A DNA stretch of 64,000 bases from assembly GCA_946188395.1 (NCBI GenBank), contig CAMHUU010000011.1, positions 1 to 64,000 of the forward strand, in the 5' to 3' direction. The translations under genes and the position numbers were made by a program. The stretch is from an uncultured Prevotellaceae bacterium (lineage in GTDB: Bacteria > Bacteroidota > Bacteroidia > Bacteroidales > Bacteroidaceae). Below the pieces are notes generated by a model, which made no database searches, was not told the origin of the DNA, and saw nothing but the letters and a program-made list of their open reading frames with translations. Below, piece by piece: positions 43,187 to 53,319 of this stretch; position 1 is the first letter of the stretch, and each line of letters starts with the position of its first letter.

Positions 43187-45031
43187 TTATTTCATGATGA
43201 TGCACATCTTGGTGAGGTCGTCGCTGGGCTCGGCATCGCCAACGAAGTCTGCGACGGCCTTGTGGATGGTCTCTGACGTCTGACGGGCATCGCCCAGATC
43301 CTGCTTGAGGAGGGCCTGGAGGCGTTCGTCGCCGAACTGTTCCTTGTTGACATTCTCGGCTTCGCTGATGCCGTCGGTATAGACGAAGAGCGTCTTGCCA
43401 TGCATGTCGTCGACCTCCTCGCCTTCGAACTCGACTTCGGACCACAGTCCGATGGGTGCGTTGGACTCCATCTTCATGTATTCGCCATCGAGCAACGGGG
43501 GATTGTGGCCTGCATTGCAATACTCCATGTGGCCTGTCTTGAGGTTGATGAGTCCGATGAACATGGTGACGAACATGCCCTGCTCGTTGTCCTCGGCCAA
43601 GGCATGGTTCAGGCGGGTGGCAATGGTGCCGGGCGTGAGCTTGCCGTCGACGAGTGTGCGGAACATGCGGGTGACCTCGGCCATGAAGAGGGCTGCGGGA
43701 ACACCCTTGCCGCTGACGTCGCCCACACAGAAGTAGAGCATGTCGTCGATGAGCGCATAGGCATAGAGGTCGCCACCGACTTCCTTGGCGGGAGTCATCA
43801 TGGCGTAGAGGTCGACATCGCGACGGCGTGGGAACACGTGGGGCAGCATGCGCTTCTGGATCTCGCGGGCAATGCGCAGCTCGCTCTCGATGCGCTCCTT
43901 GGCCTTGGTGGTCTCCTCGAGCTGGTCGTAGGCAGCCTGCAGCTTGCTGTTGACGCCCTGCAAGGTCTTCATGTGTTTCTTGCGACGGACGGCGATGAAT
44001 CCGAGGAAGGTAATGATGATGGCGGCAATGGCTGCACCGGATGCCAACATCAGGTGTTCCTTGGCCAGCTGCTGCTCCTTGATATCGTTCTCGGCATAGG
44101 TGAGGGTGAGCTCGGCGTCGAACTCGTTCATCTGCAGGCGGGCTTCGGACGACTGGATGGAGTCGATGACCTGGCGGGCCTGCTTCTGCCAGTAGAGGGC
44201 CTGCTTCAGGTCGCCCATGTGCTCGTAGATGGAGGCCTTCTGGGAACAGCGGTTCTGCTGGTGAATCAACTTGTCGGTGCGCTGCAGGGCCACCTGCCAC
44301 TGCTTGCGGTTCTTGGCCAGATAGACATTGATGAGTTCGCCGAAGAGTCCGCCCTGTCCGCCATGTTCGGACATGAGCTGGGCGCGCTCCTTGTAGGCTT
44401 CCTCGAAACCGAGGCTGTCGCCTTCGTTGTAACGTGCCAGACATTTATAGCTCCATGCGGTAATCTGATTCATGGGGATGGCTTTGGGCTCGTCGAGGGC
44501 CAAGCGGGCGTATTCCTTCACTGCTTCGTAGTCCTTCCGGTGGAGTGCTACCTCGCAAAGTCCCAGATAGCAGGGTGCGGCACTCTCGTCGGGCAGGTAT
44601 TTCTTCTTCAGCTCCAACGCCTGCAGGAAACTCTTCTCGGCCAGTCCGTAGTTGCCCGACTGTTCGCGGATGGTGCCCAGGGTAAAGGTGGCAAAATACA
44701 TACCGACGTTGCTCTTGTCCTCTTTCGCATGGTGGTAGATGGCGTGCGACAAGGCGACGCCCTTCTGACGGTCGACGTACTCGAACATATAGATGGCCTC
44801 GTAGGCGCAGGCGCGATAGTAGGTTTCCTGATACTCGGAAAACTCGGTGGCATCCTTCACCTTCTGGACGGCCTCAAAGAAATTGTCGGTTCCGCGAGAG
44901 CTGTAATAATGGTATGCTTCGTCGGCAAGTTTCTGGAGCCGCGGGGGCAGTGCCTCTTCGGCAGAAACACGCACAAAACCCGTTGCCAACAACAGGATGA
45001 GCACGAGAAATAGTCGGGCTACTTTCTTCAT
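43187..45031 (-). CDS. SpoIIE/PP2C-type phosphatase with N-terminal TPR and TM
   Basis: ELRIAREIQKRMLPHVFPRRRDVDLYAMMTPAKEVGGDLYAY; VGDVSGKGVPAALFMAEV; FVYTDGISEAEN. Confidence 0.92.
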   Translation of the reverse strand: MKKVARLFLVLILLLATGFVRVSAEEALPPRLQKLADEAYHYYSSRGTDNFFEAVQKVKDATEFSEYQETYYRACAYEAIYMFEYVDRQKGVALSHAIYHHAKEDKSNVGMYFATFTLGTIREQSGNYGLAEKSFLQALELKKKYLPDESAAPCYLGLCEVALHRKDYEAVKEYARLALDEPKAIPMNQITAWSYKCLARYNEGDSLGFEEAYKERAQLMSEHGGQGGLFGELINVYLAKNRKQWQVALQRTDKLIHQQNRCSQKASIYEHMGDLKQALYWQKQARQVIDSIQSSEARLQMNEFDAELTLTYAENDIKEQQLAKEHLMLASGAAIAAIIITFLGFIAVRRKKHMKTLQGVNSKLQAAYDQLEETTKAKERIESELRIAREIQKRMLPHVFPRRRDVDLYAMMTPAKEVGGDLYAYALIDDMLYFCVGDVSGKGVPAALFMAEVTRMFRTLVDGKLTPGTIATRLNHALAEDNEQGMFVTMFIGLINLKTGHMEYCNAGHNPPLLDGEYMKMESNAPIGLWSEVEFEGEEVDDMHGKTLFVYTDGISEAENVNKEQFGDERLQALLKQDLGDARQTSETIHKAVADFVGDAEPSDDLTKMCIIMK

Positions 45032-45116
45032 AACGCTGCAAATTTACGAAGAAAAAATAAAACAGCCAAGGAAAAATTTGGTTTTTTGTTATTTTTTTTG
45101 TACCTTCGCGCCCCGT

Positions 45117-46979
45117 ATGATTGTATGTATTGCAGAGAAGCCAAGTGTGGCCCGTGACATTGCCCGCATCATCGGAGCGACGACGAGCCACGAGGGATAT
45201 ATGGAAGGCAACGGTTTCCAGGTGACGTGGACCTTTGGTCACCTGTGTACGCTGAAGGAGCCCCACGACTACACGCCGATGTGGAAATCGTGGAGTCTGA
45301 CGTCGCTGCCCATGATTCCCGAGCGCTTTGGCATCAAGCTCATCGACGACCAGGGCATCAAGAAGCAGTTTGCCATCATCGAGGACCTGATGCAGAAGGC
45401 GGAGCGCATCGTGAACTGCGGTGACGCCGGACAGGAGGGTGAACTCATCCAGCGCTGGGTGATGCAGAAGGCGGGGGCCAAGTGTCCCGTCAGCCGACTG
45501 TGGATATCGTCGATGACCGACGAGGCCATCCGCGAGGGATTCCAGAACCTGAAAGACCAGCAGGACTACCAGCCGCTGTATCTGGCCGGACTGAGCCGCG
45601 CCATCGGTGACTGGCTGCTGGGCATGAATGCCACCCGCCTGTATACGCTGAAATACGGTCAGAACCGCCAGGTGCTCTCCATAGGCCGCGTGCAGACCCC
45701 TACCCTCGCCCTTATCGTGAACCGTCAGAAGGAAATCGACCACTTCAAGACCGAGCCCTACTGGGTGCTGGCTACCGTCTATCGCGACACGACATTCACC
45801 GCCACCAAGGGTAAGTTCACATCGAAGGAGGAAGGCGAGCAGGCCTTCAAGGACATCGAGGGCAAGCCGTTCACCGTCACCAAGGTGGAGAAGAAGGAGG
45901 GTAAGGAACAGCCGCCGCAGCTGTACGACCTGACGTCGCTGCAGGTGGACTGCAACCGCAAGTTCGGATTCTCGGCAGAGACGACGCTGAACCTCATCCA
46001 GGCGCTGTACGAGAAGAAGCTGACCACCTATCCGCGTGTGGATACGCAATACCTGTCGGACGACATCTATCCCAAATGTCCGCAGACCATGAACGGCTTG
46101 TACCAGACGAAGTTCTTCGGCAAGGCAGTCTATGCGGAATACATCAAACCCATTGGCGGCAAGGCGCTGAAGAAGTCGAAGCGTGTGTTCGACTCGTCGA
46201 AGGTAACCGACCACCACGCCATCATTCCCACGGGTATTATCCCACAGAACCTGAGCGACGCCGAACAGAAGGTGTTCGACCTGGTGGCCCGAAGATTCAT
46301 CGGTGTCTTCCTGCCCGACTGTAAGTTCTCGACGACGACCGTCCTCGGTAGTGTGGGCGTCGATTCTGTCGACGCCATTGAATTCAAGGTCACCGGTAAG
46401 GAAATCCTTGACCCAGGCTGGCGGGTGGTCAGAGGTGAGCGGAAAGAGGAAAGAGGTGAGAAAAACGACGAGGGCAATGACGAGGAGAAGAAGCAGGCCG
46501 ACGAAGAGCGTACGCTGCCTACCTTCGTCAAAGGCGAGAGTGGCGACCACCAGCCTACGCTGACGGAGAAATGGACCACGCCCCCGCCCTATTACACCGA
46601 GGCCACGCTGTTGCGGGCCATGGAGACGGCGGGTAAGTTCGTCGAGGACGAGACGCTGCGTGCTGCCATGAAGGAGAACGGCATCGGCCGTCCGTCGTCG
46701 CGTGCAGGCATCATCGAGACACTGTTCAAGCGCCACTACATCCGTCGCGAGAAGAAGCGTCTGGTGGCTACCCCCACTGGCATCGAGCTGATAGACCTGA
46801 TTCGCGAGGAGCTGCTGAAGAGTTGCGAGCTGACGGGTATCTGGGAAAAGAAGCTGCGCGACATAGAAGCAAAGAAGTATGACCCGCAGCAGTTCATCAA
46901 CGAACTGAAACAGCAGGTCACCGACATTGTGCACGACGTGATGAGTGACCCCACCAACCGCCGCATCACCATTACATAA
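45117..46979 (+). CDS. topB: DNA topoisomerase III
   Basis: MIVCIAEKPSVARDIARIIGA; NCGDAGQEGELIQRWV; IGRVQTPTLALIV; TYPRVDTQYLSDDI. Confidence 0.95.
   Translation: MIVCIAEKPSVARDIARIIGATTSHEGYMEGNGFQVTWTFGHLCTLKEPHDYTPMWKSWSLTSLPMIPERFGIKLIDDQGIKKQFAIIEDLMQKAERIVNCGDAGQEGELIQRWVMQKAGAKCPVSRLWISSMTDEAIREGFQNLKDQQDYQPLYLAGLSRAIGDWLLGMNATRLYTLKYGQNRQVLSIGRVQTPTLALIVNRQKEIDHFKTEPYWVLATVYRDTTFTATKGKFTSKEEGEQAFKDIEGKPFTVTKVEKKEGKEQPPQLYDLTSLQVDCNRKFGFSAETTLNLIQALYEKKLTTYPRVDTQYLSDDIYPKCPQTMNGLYQTKFFGKAVYAEYIKPIGGKALKKSKRVFDSSKVTDHHAIIPTGIIPQNLSDAEQKVFDLVARRFIGVFLPDCKFSTTTVLGSVGVDSVDAIEFKVTGKEILDPGWRVVRGERKEERGEKNDEGNDEEKKQADEERTLPTFVKGESGDHQPTLTEKWTTPPPYYTEATLLRAMETAGKFVEDETLRAAMKENGIGRPSSRAGIIETLFKRHYIRREKKRLVATPTGIELIDLIREELLKSCELTGIWEKKLRDIEAKKYDPQQFINELKQQVTDIVHDVMSDPTNRRITIT
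46429..46464 (+). repeat. In-frame purine repeat inside topB
   Basis: gtcagaggtgagcggaaagaggaaagaggtgagaaa, encoding VRGERKEERGEK. Confidence 0.7.
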
Positions 46980-46988
46980 AACCAGCGT

Positions 46989-49349
46989 TTACAATCGGCA
47001 GGTAATGCCAACCTTGGTTTCGAAGGTCTTGGCATGCACCTTATCGTGGTACTTATAGAAGGTACGGCGCGAATAGTAGGCTGCCGACAACTTCAAGGAC
47101 CACTGACGGGCCAGGTGAATATCCAAGACGGGATTGATGATGAGCAGGGCGGCATTGCTGTTGTCGCCCTGCACGTTCAGATAGTGCAGGTCGAGCGTGC
47201 CGTCGGCATAGGCTTGCAGATCCTTGCCTTCGTAGCCCTTCCACGTGTACAGGCGGAAGTACCTGGCGTCGAGCGAGATGTTGCCGTACTTGCCGAATTC
47301 AATCTGCGTCTTCGCCTTGAGGCTGAATCCGCTGCCCATGTTATAGTCGCGCTCGATGACGTTATAGTAGTCGCTCTTGGTGCCACCCAGCAGGATGCCG
47401 CCGAGGAACACGCGCTGCTCGAGACGCGTCATGGCTCCCGTATGGGGCAGCGACACGATGAAGCCAGGACCGAAACTTGCAGCCTCGCTGATGCGGTAAG
47501 GAGTCAGCGAGGAGCCGTCCTTAATGGGCTCGGAATCGTAGTAGTTGAAGTACTGGTAGATACCAAATTCGCCCTCCAACTCCTTGTCGCCAGAGGTGGC
47601 CACCTGCTTGTTCAGAATCGGCGTACTCCACAGGCGCCCCAAGATCTGCAGCGAATTGATGAGCGGCTGTCCGCCACCCACGCCCAAGGTGATGTCGAGA
47701 TCGAAGAAGTCGTAGGGCTTCGTGTGGCGTTCACCATCGACGGAGAGGCCATACTTCAGCGCCATATTAAAGTAAGGAGCATGGACCCCGCGGAACAGGG
47801 CTCCGTCGTCGGCCAGATAGCGCCAGCCCAACGATAATGCCACATCGATGGGCGTCGACTGGATGTCGTGATAGCGATAGTGGGTGTTGCGCACACGCCA
47901 GGCATCGCCCGAAATGAGGCGATGGATGCCCTGTATGGGATTGAAGATGGTGGCAAAAGCCTCGCGCACGAATCGTTTGGTGCCCCGATAGCGGTCGTCG
48001 AGAATGGCCAGACTGATGCGGTGTGTCATTTCACCAATGGCCATACCGCCGCAGGTGGTGGCAATGATGTCGTTGATGGCAGGGGGCTCGGTCTCGCCGA
48101 ACAGCTCCCACATGAGCGAGCCACCCAGCGCATAGGGTGCTGACTCCCAGAACGACAGGCCGTTGGTGCGTGCAGCATTGAAATAGAGGTTGCCGTGATA
48201 GGGATGGGCAAACAGGTTGGTGATGAAGAAGTCGTTGTCCCAGACGAACCCCGTCTCGAAGTTATGCCAGATGCTGTTCAGGGTGGTTTGAGCGAAGTCG
48301 GACTTGGTAACGTAGCGGTCGAAAAGCTGTACGCCGACGTTGATGCCCGTCACCTCGGCAGCGGCCAGCCAGAAATTCTTCTTGACGGGCAGTGCCTTGG
48401 TCGAGTCGTTGTAGATTAGCTTCGACTGCCGTTCAGCCCAGGCGTGAGTCCAGCTGTCACGATGTTCACGGGGCTGGTGGTAGGTCAGACCGAGTTCCAC
48501 GAGCGGACGGTTGCGGTAGGTTTCGTTGTGATCGTAATAGCGCGTAATGCCCCATCCCACCGAGGCGAAGGCACCTAACCGCTTGTTGATCTTGTAGTCG
48601 GCATTGATGCGTGCCTGCAGGGAGTAGAGGCGCTCGGGGCCTTCGTCGCTGTTCTTATGGAAGGTCTCGACATGATAGAAGCCGATGTCGCCGCTCACAC
48701 TCCATTTGGGCGACAGCTGTTTGTACTGTCCCAGACGGTAGAACAGGGCGCCCGAGAATTTCGAGTCGAGTCCCATGAAGTGTGTTCCCACACCGACGAT
48801 GTTATACGTGCTGAGGTTGCGGAAGCGCACGGCGACATTACCCTTGGTGGACGATCCGCCATAAAGCATCACGTCGACAACGGTACGCGGACTGATATTG
48901 ACCAGACCAATCTTGTGGCCGATGCTGTCGAACGTCAGATTGACGAGGCCCACCTGCCAGCCCTTACGGTGTTTGCGGGCAATGTTGAACAAGCCCACCT
49001 GTGCACCGTCGAGCGAATCGGTATAGTTGACGGCACCCAGCTGCCAACCACGCATCATCGCCGACGAAACGTTCAGCAGCGCTGAAGCCTGCAAGCCACG
49101 CTCCATACCATGCGAAATATTAGAAATGGTGGTCAGCTGCAGACCTTTGAAGCTATTGGCCGACATGTTGGAAACGCCCGAGAGTTGCAGGCCATGACCA
49201 CCGTCAGTAGCGATGGACGAGATGACGCCAAGTTGGACACTCTTCACCGTATCCTGGACGCTGACAATGCCCACAGGGCTTTTCTGGGCAAAGGCATCAT
49301 TACCCATAATAGCCATCATGGCTACGACCATCCACAGAATCTTTCTCAT
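46989..49349 (-). CDS. DUF3943-like outer membrane protein with N-terminal LA_2272-like repeats
   Basis: GLQLSGVSNMSANSFKGLQLTTISNISHGMERGLQAS repeats; GGSLMWELFGETEPPAINDIIATTCGGMAIGEMTHRIS; start moved to 49349. Confidence 0.8.
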   Translation of the reverse strand: MRKILWMVVAMMAIMGNDAFAQKSPVGIVSVQDTVKSVQLGVISSIATDGGHGLQLSGVSNMSANSFKGLQLTTISNISHGMERGLQASALLNVSSAMMRGWQLGAVNYTDSLDGAQVGLFNIARKHRKGWQVGLVNLTFDSIGHKIGLVNISPRTVVDVMLYGGSSTKGNVAVRFRNLSTYNIVGVGTHFMGLDSKFSGALFYRLGQYKQLSPKWSVSGDIGFYHVETFHKNSDEGPERLYSLQARINADYKINKRLGAFASVGWGITRYYDHNETYRNRPLVELGLTYHQPREHRDSWTHAWAERQSKLIYNDSTKALPVKKNFWLAAAEVTGINVGVQLFDRYVTKSDFAQTTLNSIWHNFETGFVWDNDFFITNLFAHPYHGNLYFNAARTNGLSFWESAPYALGGSLMWELFGETEPPAINDIIATTCGGMAIGEMTHRISLAILDDRYRGTKRFVREAFATIFNPIQGIHRLISGDAWRVRNTHYRYHDIQSTPIDVALSLGWRYLADDGALFRGVHAPYFNMALKYGLSVDGERHTKPYDFFDLDITLGVGGGQPLINSLQILGRLWSTPILNKQVATSGDKELEGEFGIYQYFNYYDSEPIKDGSSLTPYRISEAASFGPGFIVSLPHTGAMTRLEQRVFLGGILLGGTKSDYYNVIERDYNMGSGFSLKAKTQIEFGKYGNISLDARYFRLYTWKGYEGKDLQAYADGTLDLHYLNVQGDNSNAALLIINPVLDIHLARQWSLKLSAAYYSRRTFYKYHDKVHAKTFETKVGITCRL

Positions 49350-49459
49350 AGCTAATCTATTTGGTTTGTTGCGAGGTTTATTACATAAAAATGGATTTTC
49401 GTTTGCAAAGATAGCAAAAAAAAACAATAAAATGCGAACATTTGCGTTATTTATTAAGT

Positions 49460-51517
49460 ATGCTAAAGAAAAAATACGTGACAGGGCTATTGATGGTCGC
49501 TGCGCTCCTGACGGGATGCGGAGCAGACCAGGCCATCAAGAAAGGCGACAAAGCGTTGGCCTTAGGAGAGTATTTTGATGCTGCCACACAGTATAAGAAG
49601 GCCTATTCGCAGACGCCCCCGAAGCAGCGTAAGCTACGTGGACAACTGGCGTTGAAGATGGGCGATTGCTACCGCCGCATCAACTACACCCAAAAGGCCA
49701 TTGCGGCCTACAACAATGCTATCCGCTACAAGCAGCACGACTCGCTGACGCACCTGTATCTGGGTCAGCAGCTGATGAAGAACGGGCAATACAAGGAGGC
49801 TGCCAAGCAGTTCCAAGCCGAACTGGACAGCATTTTCGGAAAGGAAAATATGGACGACGTGGTGACGCTGGCGAAAACGGGGTTGCGATCGGCACAACAG
49901 GCACCAGCCTGGAAACAGGAAGGGTCGGCCTATACCGTTAAGCGCGAAAATTTCTTCAATTCCCGTCGTTCCGAATACAGCCCCATGCTGGGTGGCGACG
50001 AGTGGAACCAGCTGTTCTTCACATCGACGCGCAATCAGTCGAAGGGTGACGACCTGAGCGGCATTACGGGTACGAAGAACGCCGACATATTCCTGTCGCA
50101 GAAAGACGACAAAGGCAAGTGGCAACACCCCGAGGCGATAGACAGTGAGTTGAACTCGGAGGGTGAAGAGGGAGCCTGCTCGTTCAGTCCCGACGGCAGG
50201 ACAATGTATCTGACGCTGTGTAAGATGGACCCCGACTACCCACGCTTTGCGACAATAGCCACCTCGAGTCGTACGGATGCCGCCTGGAGTAAACCCACGG
50301 ACCTGAAGCTGACCTACGACACGCTGTCGACCTACGCCCACCCTGCCGTATCGCCCGATGGCGAGTGGCTCTACTTCACGAGTAACATGCCTGGCGGACA
50401 GGGAGGCTACGACATCTGGCGCGTCCGGCTGACCACCAGTGGACTGGGTGGCGTAGAGAACCTCGGAACGCCCATCAACACGCCGGGCGACGAGATGTTC
50501 CCCACATTCCGTCCCAATGGCGACCTCTACTTCTCGAGTAACGGGCACGAGGGCATGGGTGGATTGGACATATACATTGCACACGTTGTGAGCAATGTAA
50601 CGCTCAATGATGAATTAGAAACGGGAAATGAAGAAATCATAAACGGTTCACATTACTCATTAGAACACCCGGGCTATCCGCTGAACTCGCAGGGTGACGA
50701 CTTCGGCATGACCTTCGAGGGTCTGAAGAACCAGGGATTCTTCTCGTCGAACCGAGGCGACGGAAAGGGTTGGGACCACATCTTCTCGTTCTACAACCCC
50801 GAAATCGTCCAGACGGTGACGGGTTGGGTATACGAGCAGGACGGCTATGAACTGTCGGCAGGTCAGGTGTATATGGTGGGCAACGACGGTACGAACCTGA
50901 AGCTGAACGTGAAGGGCGACGGATCGTTTACCCAACAGATCAAGCCTGGTGTGGACTATGTGTTCCTGGGAACCTGTAAGGGATTCCTGAACCATCAGGA
51001 ACAGCTGCGTGTGGAACCCGTGAAGGAATCGGAAGAATATGTGCTGCAATTCCCGTTGGCATCGATTTCGGCTCCAGTACTGATTGACAACATCTTCTAC
51101 GACTTTGACAAGGCCACGCTGCGTCCGGAATCGGCAGAGGCGCTGGACCAACTGGTGACGCTGCTGGAAGAGAACCCCAACGTGACCATCGAGTTGTCGG
51201 CACACTGCGACTACAAGGGTTCGGCAGACTACAACAAACGACTCTCGCAGCGAAGGGCCGAATCGGTGGTCAGATACCTGATAGAGCACGGCATTGCGTC
51301 GGACCGTCTGACGCCTGTGGGCTACGGTAAGGACAAGGCGAAACGTATTCGCAGGAAGGTGGCGGAAAAGTATCCGTTCCTGAAAGAAAACGACGTCTTG
51401 ACGGAAGAATTCATCAAGACGCTCGACGAGGAACAGCAGGAGCTGTGCAACCAGCTGAACCGTCGTACCGAATTTAGGGTATTGAGAACAACCTACGGCT
51501 TATTCAACAAGAATTAA
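49460..51517 (+). CDS. PorE-like OmpA-family lipoprotein (TPR + PD40 + OmpA_C)
   Basis: MLKKKYVTGLLMVAALLTGCGADQ lipobox; TPR region; PDGRTMYLTL, SPDGEWLYFTSNMPGGQGGYDIWRV; NIFYDFDKATLRPESAEALDQLV. Confidence 0.85.
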   Translation: MLKKKYVTGLLMVAALLTGCGADQAIKKGDKALALGEYFDAATQYKKAYSQTPPKQRKLRGQLALKMGDCYRRINYTQKAIAAYNNAIRYKQHDSLTHLYLGQQLMKNGQYKEAAKQFQAELDSIFGKENMDDVVTLAKTGLRSAQQAPAWKQEGSAYTVKRENFFNSRRSEYSPMLGGDEWNQLFFTSTRNQSKGDDLSGITGTKNADIFLSQKDDKGKWQHPEAIDSELNSEGEEGACSFSPDGRTMYLTLCKMDPDYPRFATIATSSRTDAAWSKPTDLKLTYDTLSTYAHPAVSPDGEWLYFTSNMPGGQGGYDIWRVRLTTSGLGGVENLGTPINTPGDEMFPTFRPNGDLYFSSNGHEGMGGLDIYIAHVVSNVTLNDELETGNEEIINGSHYSLEHPGYPLNSQGDDFGMTFEGLKNQGFFSSNRGDGKGWDHIFSFYNPEIVQTVTGWVYEQDGYELSAGQVYMVGNDGTNLKLNVKGDGSFTQQIKPGVDYVFLGTCKGFLNHQEQLRVEPVKESEEYVLQFPLASISAPVLIDNIFYDFDKATLRPESAEALDQLVTLLEENPNVTIELSAHCDYKGSADYNKRLSQRRAESVVRYLIEHGIASDRLTPVGYGKDKAKRIRRKVAEKYPFLKENDVLTEEFIKTLDEEQQELCNQLNRRTEFRVLRTTYGLFNKN

Positions 51518-51861
51518 GCCGGACGGTGTACCTCTTTATATATCACTTCTCCCACTCCCACGAACAGCAAGCCGAAGATGATGGTAAACGCCATCAGCAG
51601 GTTGACGCTGAACGAATGGGTGGACATGGTGCGCAGCATGACCTCAAGCTGTACGGCCAGCAGGTCCCACCCGCGGAACACGATGAACAGCACGACAAAG
51701 AGCCCGATGCACACGGTGTTCCAGATGCGCACAAACCAATTCATGCGCGACGGCAAGTGCTGCATCACCCGTTCGGTAAATCCGTCATCGGCTATCTGCT
51801 GGCTGGCAGCCTCGCTGAAAAACTGCTGAAGCAGGCGATCGTTATCTTCTATCATATCCAT
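51514..51861 (-). CDS. Small membrane protein (DUF5056-like), possible anti-sigma factor
   Basis: N-terminal DNDRLLQQFFSEAASQQIADDGFTERVMQHLP plus two TM segments; overlaps the sigma gene by 20 nt. Confidence 0.6.
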   Translation of the reverse strand: MDMIEDNDRLLQQFFSEAASQQIADDGFTERVMQHLPSRMNWFVRIWNTVCIGLFVVLFIVFRGWDLLAVQLEVMLRTMSTHSFSVNLLMAFTIIFGLLFVGVGEVIYKEVHRPA

Positions 51862-52375
51862 TCTGTCTTAAATAGTTTGCCAATTTTTCCTTACCTCTGG
51901 AGAGATGCGACTTGACCGTTCCCTCCTTGATTTGCGTAATCTTCGCAATGGCTGCAATGTCGTAACCGTCGATGAGCTGCAGCGTGATGCACGTGCGTTC
52001 GTCAGGCTTCAACAATGCCAAAGCAGCATAAATATCCATCTTCAGCGTTGGATTAACTTGAGCCGACCGTTCCGGCACCTGATCGATATCCGACGTCTGG
52101 TGACGACTGCGCGTGTAATCGTAGAATACGTTATAGGCAATGCGCATAATCCACGTCTGGAACGAGGCCAGTCCCCGGAACGAGGCAATGTTGGTATAGG
52201 CCTTGATGAACGTGTCCTGCGCCAGGTCGTCGCTCAGCTGACTGTCTCCCAGCGTCTGATGCAGGAAAAACCTGCGCACGGGTGACTGGTATCGGCGTAC
52301 GAGCTCGTCGAAAGCCCGTCGGTTACCCGATATAGCCACCTGTGCTACGAGAGAGAAGTCTGTGAGCGAAGCCAT
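51842..52375 (-). CDS. ECF-type RNA polymerase sigma factor
   Basis: AFDELVRRYQSPVRRFFLHQTLGDSQLSDDLAQDTFIKAY; sigma4 IAAIAKITQIKEGTVKSHLSRGKEKL. Confidence 0.93.
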   Translation of the reverse strand: MASLTDFSLVAQVAISGNRRAFDELVRRYQSPVRRFFLHQTLGDSQLSDDLAQDTFIKAYTNIASFRGLASFQTWIMRIAYNVFYDYTRSRHQTSDIDQVPERSAQVNPTLKMDIYAALALLKPDERTCITLQLIDGYDIAAIAKITQIKEGTVKSHLSRGKEKLANYLRQNGYDRR

Positions 52376-52576
52376 TTACTGTCGTATGATCTGATCCTTA
52401 CCCGGCATGATGATCCATGCAACGATGTAGAACGGTATGCCTGCGAAGGCCGTAAACAGCGTCAGTGCTGCATAGCCCAAGCGAACAGCCACGGGGTCAA
52501 AATCCAGATATTCAGCAATTCCTGCGCACACGCCGCCCAATACGCGGTCGTTGCTGCGATAAAGTTTCTTAGTCAT
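52376..52576 (-). CDS. PspC domain protein
   Basis: KLYRSNDRVLGGVCAGIAEYLDFDPVAVRLGYAALTLFTAFAGIPFYIVAWIIMP. Confidence 0.9.
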   Translation of the reverse strand: MTKKLYRSNDRVLGGVCAGIAEYLDFDPVAVRLGYAALTLFTAFAGIPFYIVAWIIMPGKDQIIRQ

Positions 52577-53318
52577 AATTATTCTGTGTTAAATCGTCGT
52601 TATTATCACGTCTATTCTGTGAATTCAAGTCTCTGAAGTCCTGTTCGCGCCTATTGGCTGTCTTCGAGGCAAACACCTTGCCCAGTCCGATGCAGAACAC
52701 CAATGCTCCGATGCCAAAGCCCACCGAACCGGCTGCATAGCCCAGGAAGATCATCAGTCCCACGCCTACGAAACACTGGCGCATGCCACTCTGGTATTCG
52801 TTGTCAGCATCGACGGGCTTATCGTTCAGCAACTGGTCGGGGATGGGCTGTCCCTGCTGCATAGCCATCTGTGCCAGGCGCATCTTCTCCTTGCGGTTCT
52901 TGTTGATGAAGTAGAACAGCGCGATGATAATGAACACGGGGGCCAGCACGAAGATGATGAGCAGGACGCACAGCACGAAGAACATGCCTGCAATGTCCTT
53001 GCTTCCCATGTGGCTGAAGGCGTTGTGAATCATGCCGCCGAAGTCATCGTCGTCCACCTCGTAAGTCGTCGTACGACTGCTCCAGGGCGAGGTCTTCGTG
53101 GTGACGGTGACCTTTGCCTTATTATTTGTCACAGTTACCGTGTCGATGCTCGATGTGTCCGAGTATACCACTACACCGTCCTTACCCGTCGAGTCGCTGA
53201 GCTCCTGCCGCGGAGTGTGACGGTGCTTCTGTCCTGATGCCTGCGCTCCCGTTCCGAGAGCCAGCATCATTGCCAATGTTATTAGAACTTTCTTCATAAT
53301 CGTATTGTTTTGGTACAT
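52569..53318 (-). CDS. Hypothetical membrane protein (DUF6249-like)
   Basis: Signal peptide and TM segments; VFIIIALFYFINKNRKEKMRLAQMAMQQGQPIPDQLL. Confidence 0.55.
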   Translation of the reverse strand: MYQNNTIMKKVLITLAMMLALGTGAQASGQKHRHTPRQELSDSTGKDGVVVYSDTSSIDTVTVTNNKAKVTVTTKTSPWSSRTTTYEVDDDDFGGMIHNAFSHMGSKDIAGMFFVLCVLLIIFVLAPVFIIIALFYFINKNRKEKMRLAQMAMQQGQPIPDQLLNDKPVDADNEYQSGMRQCFVGVGLMIFLGYAAGSVGFGIGALVFCIGLGKVFASKTANRREQDFRDLNSQNRRDNNDDLTQNNYD

Positions 53319-53319
53319 T

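Noticed and set aside
43122-44444. 440-aa ORF on the minus strand
   Set aside because: Shadow frame of the SpoIIE phosphatase gene (43187-45031), Arg/His/Pro-rich low-complexity translation with no domain signature
43400-45013. 537-aa plus-strand ORF
   Set aside because: Antisense frame of the SpoIIE phosphatase; compositionally Val/Leu/His-rich, as antisense frames of GC-richer genes often are
44874-46934. 686-aa minus-strand ORF
   Set aside because: Antisense to topB, which has clear topoisomerase motifs
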